From positions 113,934-177,933 of the forward strand of contig JANBRJ010000028.1 in NCBI GenBank assembly GCA_027577595.1: DNA of 64,000 nt. The letters run 5' to 3'. The stretch is from Coemansia sp. RSA 487. Taxonomy: Eukaryota > Kickxellomycota > Kickxellomycetes > Kickxellales > Kickxellaceae. The notes under the pieces are model-generated. The model did no database searches. It saw only the letters and a list, made by a program, of their open reading frames with translations, and was not told where the DNA came from. A program made the translations under genes and the position numbers. Shown here piece by piece: positions 10,826 through 21,009 of this stretch. How positions within the stretch are numbered: the stretch's first letter is position 1; the number at the start of each line of letters is the position of its first letter.

Positions 10826-12049
10826 ATGAGCGAGCAAAGGACTGTAGCACCACCCGAAGACGAGCTCCGGGCTGCGATCGCTGCGATCAAAGACAAGGAG
10901 CCCGAGTTTGGTATCTCCAGGGTCTGTGCCGCCCTTCGAGCAAACAATACCACATGGCAGCTGAGCGAGAAACGTGTGCGCAAGCTCATGGGATCTCTGG
11001 GTCTTGTGCAAGCCAACGGAGAAGAAAAAAGCCAAATCGCCGTCCCAAAAAGCTCGATCGCGCCAGGCGATTTTGTCAACGCCTTAGCAAACGGTCAGAT
11101 CAAAGTCGAGTACATCGACAAAGTGAAGGGAAAGGGTGTTTTTGCTACCCGTGACTTTGACAAAGGTACAAATGTGTTTGAAGAGACGCCCTTTGCGTGG
11201 TATCCTCGTTGGGACACTGTCGGTATGAATTACTACAAGGGATCGAGCAGAGAGTGCCAGCTGTGCGCGCGCGACATCGAAAGAAGAAGCCGTGTTATCC
11301 GCCCTGTTAAATGTAGCCGCTGTGCAGCCTGCTTCTGCTCCAACCTGTGTAAAAAAGAAGCAGAGTCCAAGTTCCATCAGATCGAGTGCTCCAAGAACAA
11401 TCCCAACTTTGTGCATCTCGCCGATACGTGCTATGAGTTGGACTGGGGAGCACCGATGTGTTCCGCCCGAGCAATCGAGCGTGTGCTAATGGAGTTTGAG
11501 CAAGGGATCGAACAAGGGAAGCGTGCATGGGAGTCACTCAAGGCATTCACCACAATGCGTGTCGATGCCATGGATATGCGACGCAAGGGCGCTTCATGGT
11601 TCCTATATGAAGAGGAGTACGAAAAGAGATGGAAGGCGACATATGCACAAATGCAAGCCAGCCTCTGTCCCCCGCCACCTGCCTGTGGCTTAACACAGTT
11701 TGACAAGATCCCAAAGAAGATCCGCGACGAGATGTTCTCTTACGACGAATGGCTCAACCTTATTGGAAAATACAGCCTAAACGACCAAAATGGCGGGCTT
11801 TATCTGCTCCAAAGCTGCTTCAATCATAATTGCGATCCCAACTGTGTTGTGGTTCATCCTAATGATGGCATGTATCGTGCAATTATCCAGACTTTGCGAC
11901 CCATCAAGGCAGGCGAGGAGATGACAATCACCTATGTCAACCCACGCGATGGCGTCAGCGAGCGCAAGCAGGCACTCTATGACTGGTACATGTTTGATTG
12001 TCAGTGCAATCGGTGCAAAGACGAAGTAAATAGTCAGTCAGACAAATAA
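10826..12049 (+). CDS. SET5: SET and MYND domain lysine methyltransferase, Set5-like
   Basis: Set5-type enzymes methylate histone H4 lysines and act in gene silencing and stress responses. I start at ATG 10826 (407 residues), because the frame upstream is intron and begins with GTG. After an N-terminal helical region, the split SET domain opens with VKGKGVFATRDFDKGT (about residue 97). A zinc-binding MYND-like finger follows with CQLCARDIE and CSRCAACFCSNLC (about 144-190). The SET core has CFNHNCDPNC (about 332) and GEEMTITYVNPRDG (about 364). The post-SET cysteines CQCNRC lie near the end. All SAM-binding and pseudoknot residues appear present. The gene converges with PCP1, 132 bp apart. 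Assignment to Set5 rather than another SMYD protein rests on length and domain order. Confidence 0.85.
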   Translation: MSEQRTVAPPEDELRAAIAAIKDKEPEFGISRVCAALRANNTTWQLSEKRVRKLMGSLGLVQANGEEKSQIAVPKSSIAPGDFVNALANGQIKVEYIDKVKGKGVFATRDFDKGTNVFEETPFAWYPRWDTVGMNYYKGSSRECQLCARDIERRSRVIRPVKCSRCAACFCSNLCKKEAESKFHQIECSKNNPNFVHLADTCYELDWGAPMCSARAIERVLMEFEQGIEQGKRAWESLKAFTTMRVDAMDMRRKGASWFLYEEEYEKRWKATYAQMQASLCPPPPACGLTQFDKIPKKIRDEMFSYDEWLNLIGKYSLNDQNGGLYLLQSCFNHNCDPNCVVVHPNDGMYRAIIQTLRPIKAGEEMTITYVNPRDGVSERKQALYDWYMFDCQCNRCKDEVNSQSDK

Positions 12050-12181
12050 AAGCAGTTTTTGTCTATACGCTTGTAGCTATTTATTTTGCATAATTGAGTC
12101 TAAAGTGCCACGAATATAATATCAAAACACGCTCCTCTCTGATGATAGCGCAGGTCGTGCTAGTAGCATCTACTTATGTTG

Positions 12182-13405
12182 TCATTTTACACGCCTAGCT
12201 TCAGCAAATTGCACAAAACAGATCCAAACCTCTTTCCCCCACCACACATACGCAATTCCATATAAACCTCCCACAAAGTGCGCAACGTGGTTGAAGGACC
12301 TCCATCCACGTACAATTCCAACAAGATCACAAGCCATCAGTGCTGGGAACAGTGTGCTGATTGAGAACGGTACGAACGGGAGAAAGATAAGCCCAGTTTG
12401 GATGTTAGGATATAGGATCATAGTTGCGCCAACAACACCGTATATCGCTCCACTGGCTCCCAGCGATGGGAGCATAAGCGCCGGAAGAAGGGGCGCGAAA
12501 ACCTGGCTTGCCAAGCTTGAAAGCACACCTGCACTGAGATAAAATGCAATGAACTGTTCTGAACCCATAGCCCCAGCAACAGTGGTTCCGAAGGAGACCA
12601 GCGCAATATTATTGAACGCAAAGTGCAAAAAGTCCTTGTGGCTGAACGTGCTTGTAAGCATGGTATACGCGCGCCCGCTCCTCGGGTCGTGTAAAAAGCT
12701 CCTCGCCATTAGAGGCAGCAGCCGTGGGATGTGCCACATGCCAAAAACAACCGCATTGATCCCTACAAGAGTATACACGCATCTCTTGCTTTGCGAAAGA
12801 TGGTACCACTGGTCTGCAAACGAAATCGCGGTGCGCTTGAGCTCAAATGGCACCCAATGCGGTAGCCGTGCAATAAACCGGATCTTTTTTGCATGGGCAA
12901 TTCCATTTACTCTGTGTGATCTTCCGACTAGCGCCTGTACTTGGACATCATTCATCAGTTCCCAAACACGCTGATCTGAATCGACATCTCCTAATAATAT
13001 GCTACGGATTGAGCCCAAGATTGTCGATTTGTTGCCTATCTCCTCCATATGTTCAACAAATGCGTTTGAACATATATAGAATACGCCTGCAGAGAATGCA
13101 AACGCCCAGAGAGTAGGATTTAGCAAAGGAACTCTTTCATTGCCAGGGTCTTGGTTGTGGTGCTGCCACTCTTGCTTCTCCTGAAGTTGCCGATCTTGCT
13201 GTTCTTGGAGGGTATATCTGCTTTGCGGGCGGTTGTGGATATGAGCGGTTCGCTGCAGCGCTACTCGATTGTGTCCCAAACGCGAACCAAAAAAGACAGC
13301 TGCTTTTGCAAACGCCAATTTATTATTACTCACCAGCCCTTGCGAGCTATAGCCAGTGTATGACACTGTCAACGAGGCACGCGCTGTACTCCAAATACGA
13401 AACAT
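12182..13405 (-). CDS. PCP1: Mitochondrial inner-membrane rhomboid protease (Pcp1/PARL type)
   Basis: Pcp1 cleaves membrane-anchored substrates such as cytochrome c peroxidase and the dynamin Mgm1 in the inner mitochondrial membrane. The 407-residue product starts at ATG 13405; the frame further upstream opens only with TTG. The first ~60 residues are rich in R, S, A and lack acidic residues, as in a mitochondrial presequence. An isolated hydrophobic segment (FAFSAGVFYICSNAFVE) precedes the rhomboid core, giving the 1+6 helix layout of PARL. Catalytic Ser is in GASGAIYG (about 315) and catalytic His in HVAHFVGG (about 372). FSHKDFLHFAFNNIAL carries the conserved HxxxN residues. It diverges from ACL4 across 456 bp. 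Confidence 0.9.
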   Translation of the reverse strand: MFRIWSTARASLTVSYTGYSSQGLVSNNKLAFAKAAVFFGSRLGHNRVALQRTAHIHNRPQSRYTLQEQQDRQLQEKQEWQHHNQDPGNERVPLLNPTLWAFAFSAGVFYICSNAFVEHMEEIGNKSTILGSIRSILLGDVDSDQRVWELMNDVQVQALVGRSHRVNGIAHAKKIRFIARLPHWVPFELKRTAISFADQWYHLSQSKRCVYTLVGINAVVFGMWHIPRLLPLMARSFLHDPRSGRAYTMLTSTFSHKDFLHFAFNNIALVSFGTTVAGAMGSEQFIAFYLSAGVLSSLASQVFAPLLPALMLPSLGASGAIYGVVGATMILYPNIQTGLIFLPFVPFSISTLFPALMACDLVGIVRGWRSFNHVAHFVGGLYGIAYVWWGKEVWICFVQFAEARRVK

Positions 13406-13861
13406 CAATCCTTCTATATATGCCAACAGCAGCGATTAAACAATGTAGTTTTGCTTGGAGCAAAGAAAATTACAAAAGCACAAATATGAGCTAAAAAAAG
13501 CGAAAGTGTCAAATCGAATTCAAAGAATTCCAAAAAGATACTGCGATGAGATGACGCGCCCACAGATTGTTCAAGCTTAAACTTCTGGTGATCTGATCAA
13601 GTCGAAATTAAGCATGAAAAAATATGTTGCAAAAAAAATCTGTACCTACAAACGAATATTTTGCTTTATGTTTTTTTAGCTCTGTTCTTTTGAATTTATC
13701 ATTTTTCATGGTTGTTTTAAACTTGTGCTCCTGACTGTAGATATTATATTTGAACAGCTTCTTTGTTTGCCATTATATCGATCTATTTTCCCGCTTTTAT
13801 TGCGATACCCCGGTCTGCAAAAGATAGTTAAAATAACAACAGCCAACCAAACTCTGTTTCC
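13406..13861. promoter_or_regulatory. Shared divergent promoter region of PCP1 and ACL4
   Basis: A 456-bp AT-rich spacer separates the start codons of the two divergent genes. I see no TATA box at a convincing distance and no ORF with support. The assignment as promoter follows only from gene orientation. Confidence 0.4.
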
Positions 13862-14992
13862 ATGGGTCCGCGAAGGGGAAAGGCGGGCGCCAAGCTTGCC
13901 AAGAGAGGACACACTGCTGGCAAAAATGCAGCAGCAGAAGATCCATGCTCGATTGACAAACTTCTTACAAAAACACAGGAACTGATGGACGACAACAAGC
14001 ACGATCAGGCGCTGCAATATGTGGCTAAGGCTATTAATCTGGACGGCCAAAGCACACAGGCATTGCTCTTAGCAGCGATCATTCAGCTAGATATAGGAAA
14101 TATCGAGCCGGCGATCAGCTGCCTGCTTAAAAGCGTTGAAATAGAGCCAGACCGTGGATTCGAGAAATACATGTACCTTGGGCAGCTCATGATCGAACTA
14201 GAAGCTGTAAAGTACTTCCAACTAGGAGTGAACGCAATGCAACGCGATTTGGAAGAGCTCCCAGAAACCTCTAGCCAGGCTACTGTGCTCAAACGAAAAA
14301 TGGCAGAGGCATACGTTGCAATGACAGAAATTTATCTAACTGATTGCTGCTTTGAGGACGATGCTGAGAAGAAGTGCGAGGAATTCTTGGCAAACGGCTT
14401 GAAGGTTGATCCCGAATGTCCTGAAATTCATCAGACCATGGCATCTGTGCGGCTTAGCCAAAACCGACTAGACGATGCACGCGAATGTCTATGTAAGAGC
14501 ATGTCGCTATGGACGGAAAAGGACCAGAACGATACCAGCCAAATACCGTCATTCGAGACTCGATTGGCTCTGGTACGCCTACTGCTGGAGGTAGACGACA
14601 AGGACCAGGCGCTATCTATTTTGGAGCGGCTGCAAAAGGAGGATGATGAAAGCATCGACATGTGGTATCTTTATGGATGGACATACCATCTGCAAAGTGA
14701 GGAAGAGGAGACAACCAGCGACGGCGAAGAAAACGCAGATCTTTTGCGTTCGTCACGTGAATGCTTCAACCAAGTAATTAGGCTGGCAGGCATCCTTGAC
14801 TATGATAACGACGAACTTATTGGTCACGCCCGCGAGCTTGTTGCTGCTATCAACACCTCCTTGCCACCTTCTGCTGACGATGACGATGACGATATTAATG
14901 GCAATACAGCACGCGAAGATCAGGTAGATGATGTGGAGGACATGGGCTGGGAAGACGCTTCCAGCGATGAGGATGTGGATATGGGGTCGTAG
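13862..14992 (+). CDS. ACL4: TPR assembly chaperone of ribosomal protein uL4 (Acl4-like)
   Basis: Acl4 binds newly made RPL4 and escorts it to the nucleus for 60S assembly. The product is 376 residues from ATG 13862. A basic N-terminus (GPRRGKAGAKLAKRG) is followed by tandem TPR helices from about 34 to 330. Recognisable units include HDQALQYVAKAINLD, IEPAISCLLKSVEIEPD and EFLANGLKVDPECPEIHQTM. The C-terminus is strongly acidic (D-D-D runs, EDMGWEDASSDEDVDMGS), as in Acl4 proteins, where this tail faces the basic client. Another TPR protein is possible, but length, basic head and acidic tail together fit Acl4 best. Confidence 0.8.
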   Translation: MGPRRGKAGAKLAKRGHTAGKNAAAEDPCSIDKLLTKTQELMDDNKHDQALQYVAKAINLDGQSTQALLLAAIIQLDIGNIEPAISCLLKSVEIEPDRGFEKYMYLGQLMIELEAVKYFQLGVNAMQRDLEELPETSSQATVLKRKMAEAYVAMTEIYLTDCCFEDDAEKKCEEFLANGLKVDPECPEIHQTMASVRLSQNRLDDARECLCKSMSLWTEKDQNDTSQIPSFETRLALVRLLLEVDDKDQALSILERLQKEDDESIDMWYLYGWTYHLQSEEEETTSDGEENADLLRSSRECFNQVIRLAGILDYDNDELIGHARELVAAINTSLPPSADDDDDDINGNTAREDQVDDVEDMGWEDASSDEDVDMGS

Positions 14993-15396
14993 CTTTAACT
15001 AGAGCTTCAAGCAAAGTCCAGAAGAAATGTCTCGGAAACATGTTTGCCTTAATTAGCCAAGAACATATGCATATTTTGAAAACAATAATCGGCTCTATGA
15101 TACAAGAGGAAGAAGAGATCGATTTATTGGATTTTTGGTCCTCTTTTGCCTGTCCATTATTTCATTTCCTAAAATAAAAAGGCAACTACACACTTGGTGT
15201 CTCTGGAAACATTGAAAATATAAAGCTATATACTGGGAACTGATGATTTTCTTTGAGAATTGAATTGCCAGAAGTGCCACAACTAGTATGTAAAGTATGT
15301 GTATCAGAGACATTGCTTTGCATATTTAGAGAAGCGGGCAAGGTATAGCAAAATAATTTAATGAAACTAGAATGGAATGTAACCTACTTAAAAAGC
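14993..15396. other. Convergent 3' spacer, no gene seen
   Basis: About 400 bp of AT-rich sequence lies between the ACL4 stop and the stop of the next, leftward gene. It should contain both 3' UTRs. Only short unsupported ORFs are present. Confidence 0.5.
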
Positions 15397-15759
15397 CTAC
15401 TTTTGGATATATGCCAATAAGCTGAATACCGCTTTGTGCTTTCTGTCAACCTCATCGAGATCAGCGAGGGCATTGAGCAACATGTTTAGACTTTGAACCT
15501 CTTCATTGGTAGATATCCGAACCATGTCAAAGGAAATAGGGGAAAGCACTGAGTGAGCTTGATGTAAATGTTGTTTAGCACGGCTGAAGATGCCAGTGGA
15601 GGCCGAATATGGCTCAGACAAAGCAGCGTTGACTGACTCCAGCGACAGTTCGTTTTTCTTGCTTGGTTCTCTTTTCCCTGCTTGTTTTTCGCAAGCGTTC
15701 AGCACTCTTTCCACTGATCGACAAACAGCAAAAGAAAATATGCAAGCCCTTTGCTTCAT
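15397..15759 (-). CDS. Small helical protein of unknown function
   Basis: A single-frame model from ATG 15759 gives 120 residues. From about residue 40 it looks like a real protein, with balanced codons and amphipathic helices: EVQSLNMLLNALADLDEV near the C-terminus is a good coiled-coil candidate. The first ~15 residues (Cys/Phe-rich) look less natural. Upstream a donor CAG|GTAAGC at about 15825-15820 follows a short ATG-led stretch (MRIPERIAIKAAFWKQ), so a two-exon gene is possible, but no acceptor I tried keeps both frames open. The size and helices recall small subunits of lysosomal or kinetochore complexes; I cannot assign it. Confidence 0.45.
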   Translation of the reverse strand: MKQRACIFSFAVCRSVERVLNACEKQAGKREPSKKNELSLESVNAALSEPYSASTGIFSRAKQHLHQAHSVLSPISFDMVRISTNEEVQSLNMLLNALADLDEVDRKHKAVFSLLAYIQK

Positions 15760-15865
15760 ATTCCATGCTTTTTGTAAACCATAGAATATCGATATTCTGT
15801 GTTTCGCCCCTGCTTACCTGTTTCCAAAAGGCGGCTTTAATGGCGATTCTCTCTGGAATTCTCAT

Positions 15866-16704
15866 TCCAGGTGCTTACGTTCAAAACAAAGCAAGGGCAG
15901 CTGGGGAGCTAACCCAATGCTTTTTGTGTAAGCATTATTGCCGCTTGTTTTCCAAGTGAAAAGCAGCAGGTGAAAGCGATTTTTAAAAAAGCATTTATTA
16001 ACATACAAAGTATTTTTTAATAGAAAAAGACAGTGCACAGCGCTATAAACTGGACTATGTGTGTAGGAAAAGAAAGCTGTTTAATAGTTACAAAGAACAG
16101 CAACAGACACTGCTCATTGCTTAGCGTTTACCGAATATGTGGCTCGGTAGGTGTTTTGCTTGGTTTATGCCGCTGTTGAGCAAACGCTACTTAAATAACG
16201 ACTAGTCGAGCTATCGAGGCTGGGCAAATTTGCTTCTAATCAATATTCTAAATTACAAAATAAATACTATAAACACAAAATATCCAAACAAAGACCCAAA
16301 AGAGCCAGGTTAAAACACCAGGAGCCGTTACAAAAAACACACATTCATAAAACCCATGCCGTAAAGCAGGTCATTCCAAAATGCTCCAAAAACAGGTTCC
16401 GCCACGAACAATAGCTAAATCAAAACAGCATACTTTCCAAAGCCCACTTACTCTCATTCACTCATTCACTCACTCGCTCACGAAGCGGCCTTATTGCAGG
16501 TGCTTATTGCGGGCAAGGGTTGGTTCCTGAACAAAAGAAGCCAGAATGTATCCTTTGAAATGTTAATGTAAACAACCATTCACATATAAACCCAGTGCTT
16601 TCGCTTCATTTTTTCAAACATTTAATTTCCTCGTTGCTTTCTTTGAATACTGGTTTACCCTCTTATTCGTTGTAAGTTTAAAACTTAGTATATTCCCTTC
16701 AAAC
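15866..16704. other. AT-rich spacer with a short (CACT/CATT)n repeat
   Basis: No gene is seen. A degenerate tetranucleotide-like repeat (CTCATTCACTCATTCACTCA) occupies about 16451-16480. The region marks the left border of the decayed island. Confidence 0.45.
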
Positions 16705-18173
16705 ATGTCTGCTTTATTCCTTGTATTGGCCCTTGTCTTGGGCTCGTACCTCCCTGTACCTGCCATCCTGGCGTTTGTTGGGATTATAACCACCTTCTCT
16801 TTTGTTTTTTCTTCTGTTGCTGGCGATGTCATATTCGCCGCCGCAATGATGCCCGGAGCTTTCCCACTGCATCCGCATCAGAACCCAATCCCGCCACTGT
16901 CGAACCCGCCGCCGCAGTTGGGCCAGCTTTAGGACTTGCACTTGTAGCCTCTGCTGCGTTTGTTGTTGCTGCTGCTGCCTCTGCGCTTGTCCTTGCTGTT
17001 GCTGTTGCTATTGCAGCTGTGATTATTATTGCTGCAACTGTTGTAATCGTCATCATGGTTACCACCACTGCTCCTGACGCTGTTGCGCCTCCCTCGCTGG
17101 CCGCGCCTGGAACTTCCACTGGCGTTGCGCCTCTTCTTATAACTGCACCCGAAACTTTCGCTGTTGTTTCGCCTAGCACATCTTCTATCGCTGCGCCAGG
17201 AACTTCCGCCAACAATGTGCCTGCCTCACTAGCAGCGTCTGTTACTCCTGCTGCTGACGCTCTTGGAACCTCTGACGACGTTGCTCTTGAAACTACTGCC
17301 ACCGACGCATTTGTCTCTTTGGATGATGAAACCTCCAGCGAGCCTTTACTTAGCGAACTATACGAGCTAAACCAACATACAGAGGAGCAACTGGCTATGG
17401 AAAAGGCAGCCGTAGATGAGCTTCTCGGCGAACTCAAGATGATGGCCACTGTTGCAGATACGCTCGGAAACGACCTTTCCTTGGCCCGCGCAAACGTAGC
17501 TGAGGTGAGCTCTCGTGCCGACAGGGCTGAGAATCTGCTGCACGACCAACAGAAAGAGAACAAAAAACAGAGTCAGAAAATCGAAGCGCTTTCAGAACTC
17601 GTCCTTTCTTTAACTTCTTGTAGCAGCAGCAGTTTTCCATCACTAGCCAAATCACATATTTCAGACAAAGATAGCTCAGATAGCGATACAAGCGACAGAC
17701 AGGAGCAATATGACTCGACCGCATGACATGCAGAGCACGCGCGTATTGTTTCTGCAATTGGTGTTTTACACGCCGAATGCACGCTGACTCAGCCTAAGTC
17801 CGAGATGAGCCCCAGCATCAGGCGCGACCTTGCCATCGTCGAGAGTTACCTGAAGAGGACCACACACGCTGACTTTCTTGACATTTCTATCAGCAACAAG
17901 ATGGATGGCAGGAATATATTGGTACCACCGATGCTGCCTTCGCCCCCACTAGAAGAGTTGTTCTCGGATAGCGATACCAGTGATTCTAACGATTACGATT
18001 TGCCTACGTCGTCGTATGACATGCCACCGCAACAAAGTTGGATGGCTGAGCAAGAGGAGCGGCTGTCGAGAAGACGCAGCTCCTTGCTATATGCGGACCT
18101 GATCCGCCCATCGGCATGCTCATCTGCGCTTCCAGCAAGCGAGAAGGCCCTGGGAAAGCAGCCGACGTATTAG
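16705..18173 (+). pseudogene. Broken gene for a membrane/coiled-coil protein
   Basis: Three same-strand pieces read as one protein. Piece one begins at ATG 16705 with two hydrophobic segments (SALFLVLALVLGSYLPVP; AILAFVGIITTFSFVF) and ends at a stop at 16930. A second frame is open from about 16863. It has an Ala/Val/Ile-rich hydrophobic stretch, an A/P/T/S-rich region and a coiled coil (about 17340-17620, with AMEKAAVDELLGELKMM). It meets TGA at 17724-17726. The same frame then continues open to 18173 with an acidic/Ser segment. A frame change near 16850-16890 and one in-frame stop therefore interrupt it, and no consensus intron fits either place. I do not recognise the family. A sequencing error or an undetected intron is the alternative. 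Confidence 0.5.
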
Positions 18174-21009
18174 CGGTACCTGCAGCTGATGTAGCTACTT
18201 CAGGCGCTGTAGATCAATAGTAGCTACCATTTTAAGAAACACAAAGCTCTGCGGTAAGGCAGAAGACGCCGTTTCCTGCCACAACGCTTTGGTTGGTATA
18301 TTTTCATCTACTATCAACTTTTTTCTTTCATTTTTTCTCTTCTTCAATCGTTTGTTTCTTTTAGTTTCCTTTTCTTTCATCACTTTAAAAAATTCTCAAA
18401 ATCTTAACTTAGCATATTTATCTAGTCCGAATTTAAAAATATCAGCGCAATGTATCAGCTTCCACATGCGGATATACAGATAGCTATTTGGATCGACATC
18501 ATATGGAAAACGCAATATGATCATGACATGACATTGGAACTGGAAATTGTACACGATTTATCTTGTAACGAAATGCTGGCAATGATTATCACATGAAATT
18601 ACAAGTTTACAAGTTGTATGCTCTCTTTGAGCTATTTCGCTAAGATCGAGAAATAATTTCCTTATTTGTAGCTGTCATGCTCTCGCTTTTTTACCGTCGA
18701 ATAAAATCCCATTCAAATAAGCAACTTGATTGCCTTCAAATGTGAAATGATAGTAATTAAACATGCTATCGACATGAATGGTTGGTCAAATATATTGCAA
18801 GAGTGTATAAACGGTCTAGCATAAATGAGCTGAATATATAAATAAAAGATGTATAATGTCAAAAGCAGTCGTAAATAGTAAATGAAAAAGAGAAATGAAA
18901 ATATAGACTCAAAAATTGCTTACGCACAGTGTGACTACTTGGAAAAAGGGGATAACATAGGAACTAGCAATATGGATGCCTGCAGTGCCCTATCCCCAAT
19001 GAGAAGAAATAAAACAAGAATATTTACAGGCAGCCAGTGCACCCACCACTTTGTACGGGCCATTTTATTCGCAAGGGACCAGTTACGGACTTGATCGCTG
19101 TTCCCCAGCCGCCTGCCTCTGCCGACAACTACTACGGCACGGATATTCTTTATTCCATCCTCACACATGCTTCCGAGTAGCCACTCTTGGTCGGTATTCT
19201 GGCTGGTGGCAGTATCATCCCTGTCACCGCTTTCCGCATCTTCTCTACCACTATTTCGCCTACACGTAACAACGACGCCAACAGCACCCTCACCGCCTGT
19301 ATCCGCCGAAGATGCGCTTACTTCGCTAGGTCGCACTAACTTCTAAATTTATCGAGCAGTTTCAAGTATGCCTTGAGATATATGAAGCTTTGTATTGTTT
19401 CCTTTTTAGTTTTAGCTTTTGTTTTCAACATAGTTCTATTATAATTTCCTCTCCTTGTCTGAATACTGCTATCTCAGCGAATATATTTGTGCAGTGTCCA
19501 AGGTAAATAGTTTTATGTTGATTCAGGCTCCCCGATAAACAGTAAAAGAAACGGCGCCATGCTATGCTTGTCTAACAATAGCCTGTTCCTTTTCACCGCT
19601 TAACATTTATCATATCTGGCATTTTACAGCCCATGAACGGATGCCTGGTACATTAAAACGGTGCGAAAAAACAAGCGATGCTGACTCTATTTTCAAACAG
19701 TATGAATTTTTAACGACACCACATGCTCCAAAATAATCTTTAAACTTTGTCTCTTTTCAAACAAACAATATACACTTTCTCCAGTATTTTCCTCTAGTCT
19801 GTTAACAACCAAGAGAATAACGTTGGAGTTGAGCTCTTTCTCTCGATTGAGTATTCCGACTTGGAAATCTAAAAATTAAATGCGTATTCTTCTATTTGAA
19901 CACAGTCTTTTTGAAGATTTCAAACATAGACAGATACTGTGTGGAGCGCGCTGCCCTGTCGCTTTGCACGTCTTGATTTATTCAAGAAAAGTGTCTTTCT
20001 CGCTGTCGTTGCTTAATATAACAGACTTTCAAGGGAAATGTTCCATTATTCAAGAATCCCTCTATTCTAAAAAATAGGCTGTACTTGGTTTCGACTCTTT
20101 TCTATTTTCACTGACCAGCCAAGCCACTGGAATGAACAAAGTTTGGCTGTTCAAACGAAAAATGTAAAAGCCGGATTGGGCTTTATTCCTGAATAGAATA
20201 CAGACACATCCAGTAAAAAAGGTGACAGGGCTCGCTTCATTAATAGTGGAGAAAAGAAACGGCTTCCCCTTGCCACAACTCGATCTTTTGTGTTTCTTGA
20301 ACAAAATGTGGAAGAATTCACAAAGGAGCGTTCCGATTGTTTGTCCCTGGTACCTCCGGTGTTTCAAAATCTTCACTCTCCTCCAAATACTTCCCAGTGT
20401 CACAATGTAATGGGCAGTGAGAGAGTCGGCCATTTTTCTAAAATTCGAAATAAAACAAGTCTTTACACAATCTGATATTGATTTTGTGCTTACCGAGCGG
20501 GACAGAGGGAAAATAAAGACAGGACGTAAATTTGCAGGGTCCTGAAACACGCGTTTCCTGTGTTTGTGGAGCTCTAGATCTCTGGTATTGTTGGTTGGTT
20601 CAACTTCCCCGCACGCTTAACTGTTCTTTTGCAAATGGCTGCGAAGCGTGCTCCAGTTTACGCGTTGCGTGTGTCTTTTCTCTTTATTATTTCGCGTCTT
20701 TGGCTTTTGTACGCGATAAGAAGACATGTGATAGAAATTTCCTTTCATTTTCTCATGAAAGATAATTTGAAAAAACCAGCTTGCTGAGCTCCTGAGTTTT
20801 ACATGCATATATATTTCTTGTGAACATACATCACATTTCCAAAGGTTTCTCAAGCCCTACAAACAAAACTGCAGCACACGCTCTGAATAAATTCTTCCAA
20901 GTTAAAGCAAAATATTTCACAATCGTCGATCTAATCGATCCATTGGTTATAATTATCAAGGTGATGTGGGCTTCTCGGCCCAAGCACACAAGCAACATGG
21001 GCGAACAAA
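18174..21009. other. AT-rich gene-poor stretch with one GC-richer patch
   Basis: Most of this 2.8 kb is AT-rich with only short unsupported ORFs. A patch at 19095-19343 is noticeably richer in GC and open for 83 codons on the plus strand (ATG at 19167, rich in S, P, L, T); the minus strand is open too. It could be an exon remnant, but no domain is visible. I see no RNA gene. Confidence 0.4.

Noticed and set aside
16829-17563. 244-codon minus-strand ORF rich in A, S, T
   Set aside because: It lies antisense to the coiled-coil reading on the plus strand. Its composition is what repeated GCT/ACT codons give in reverse, and no domain is visible.
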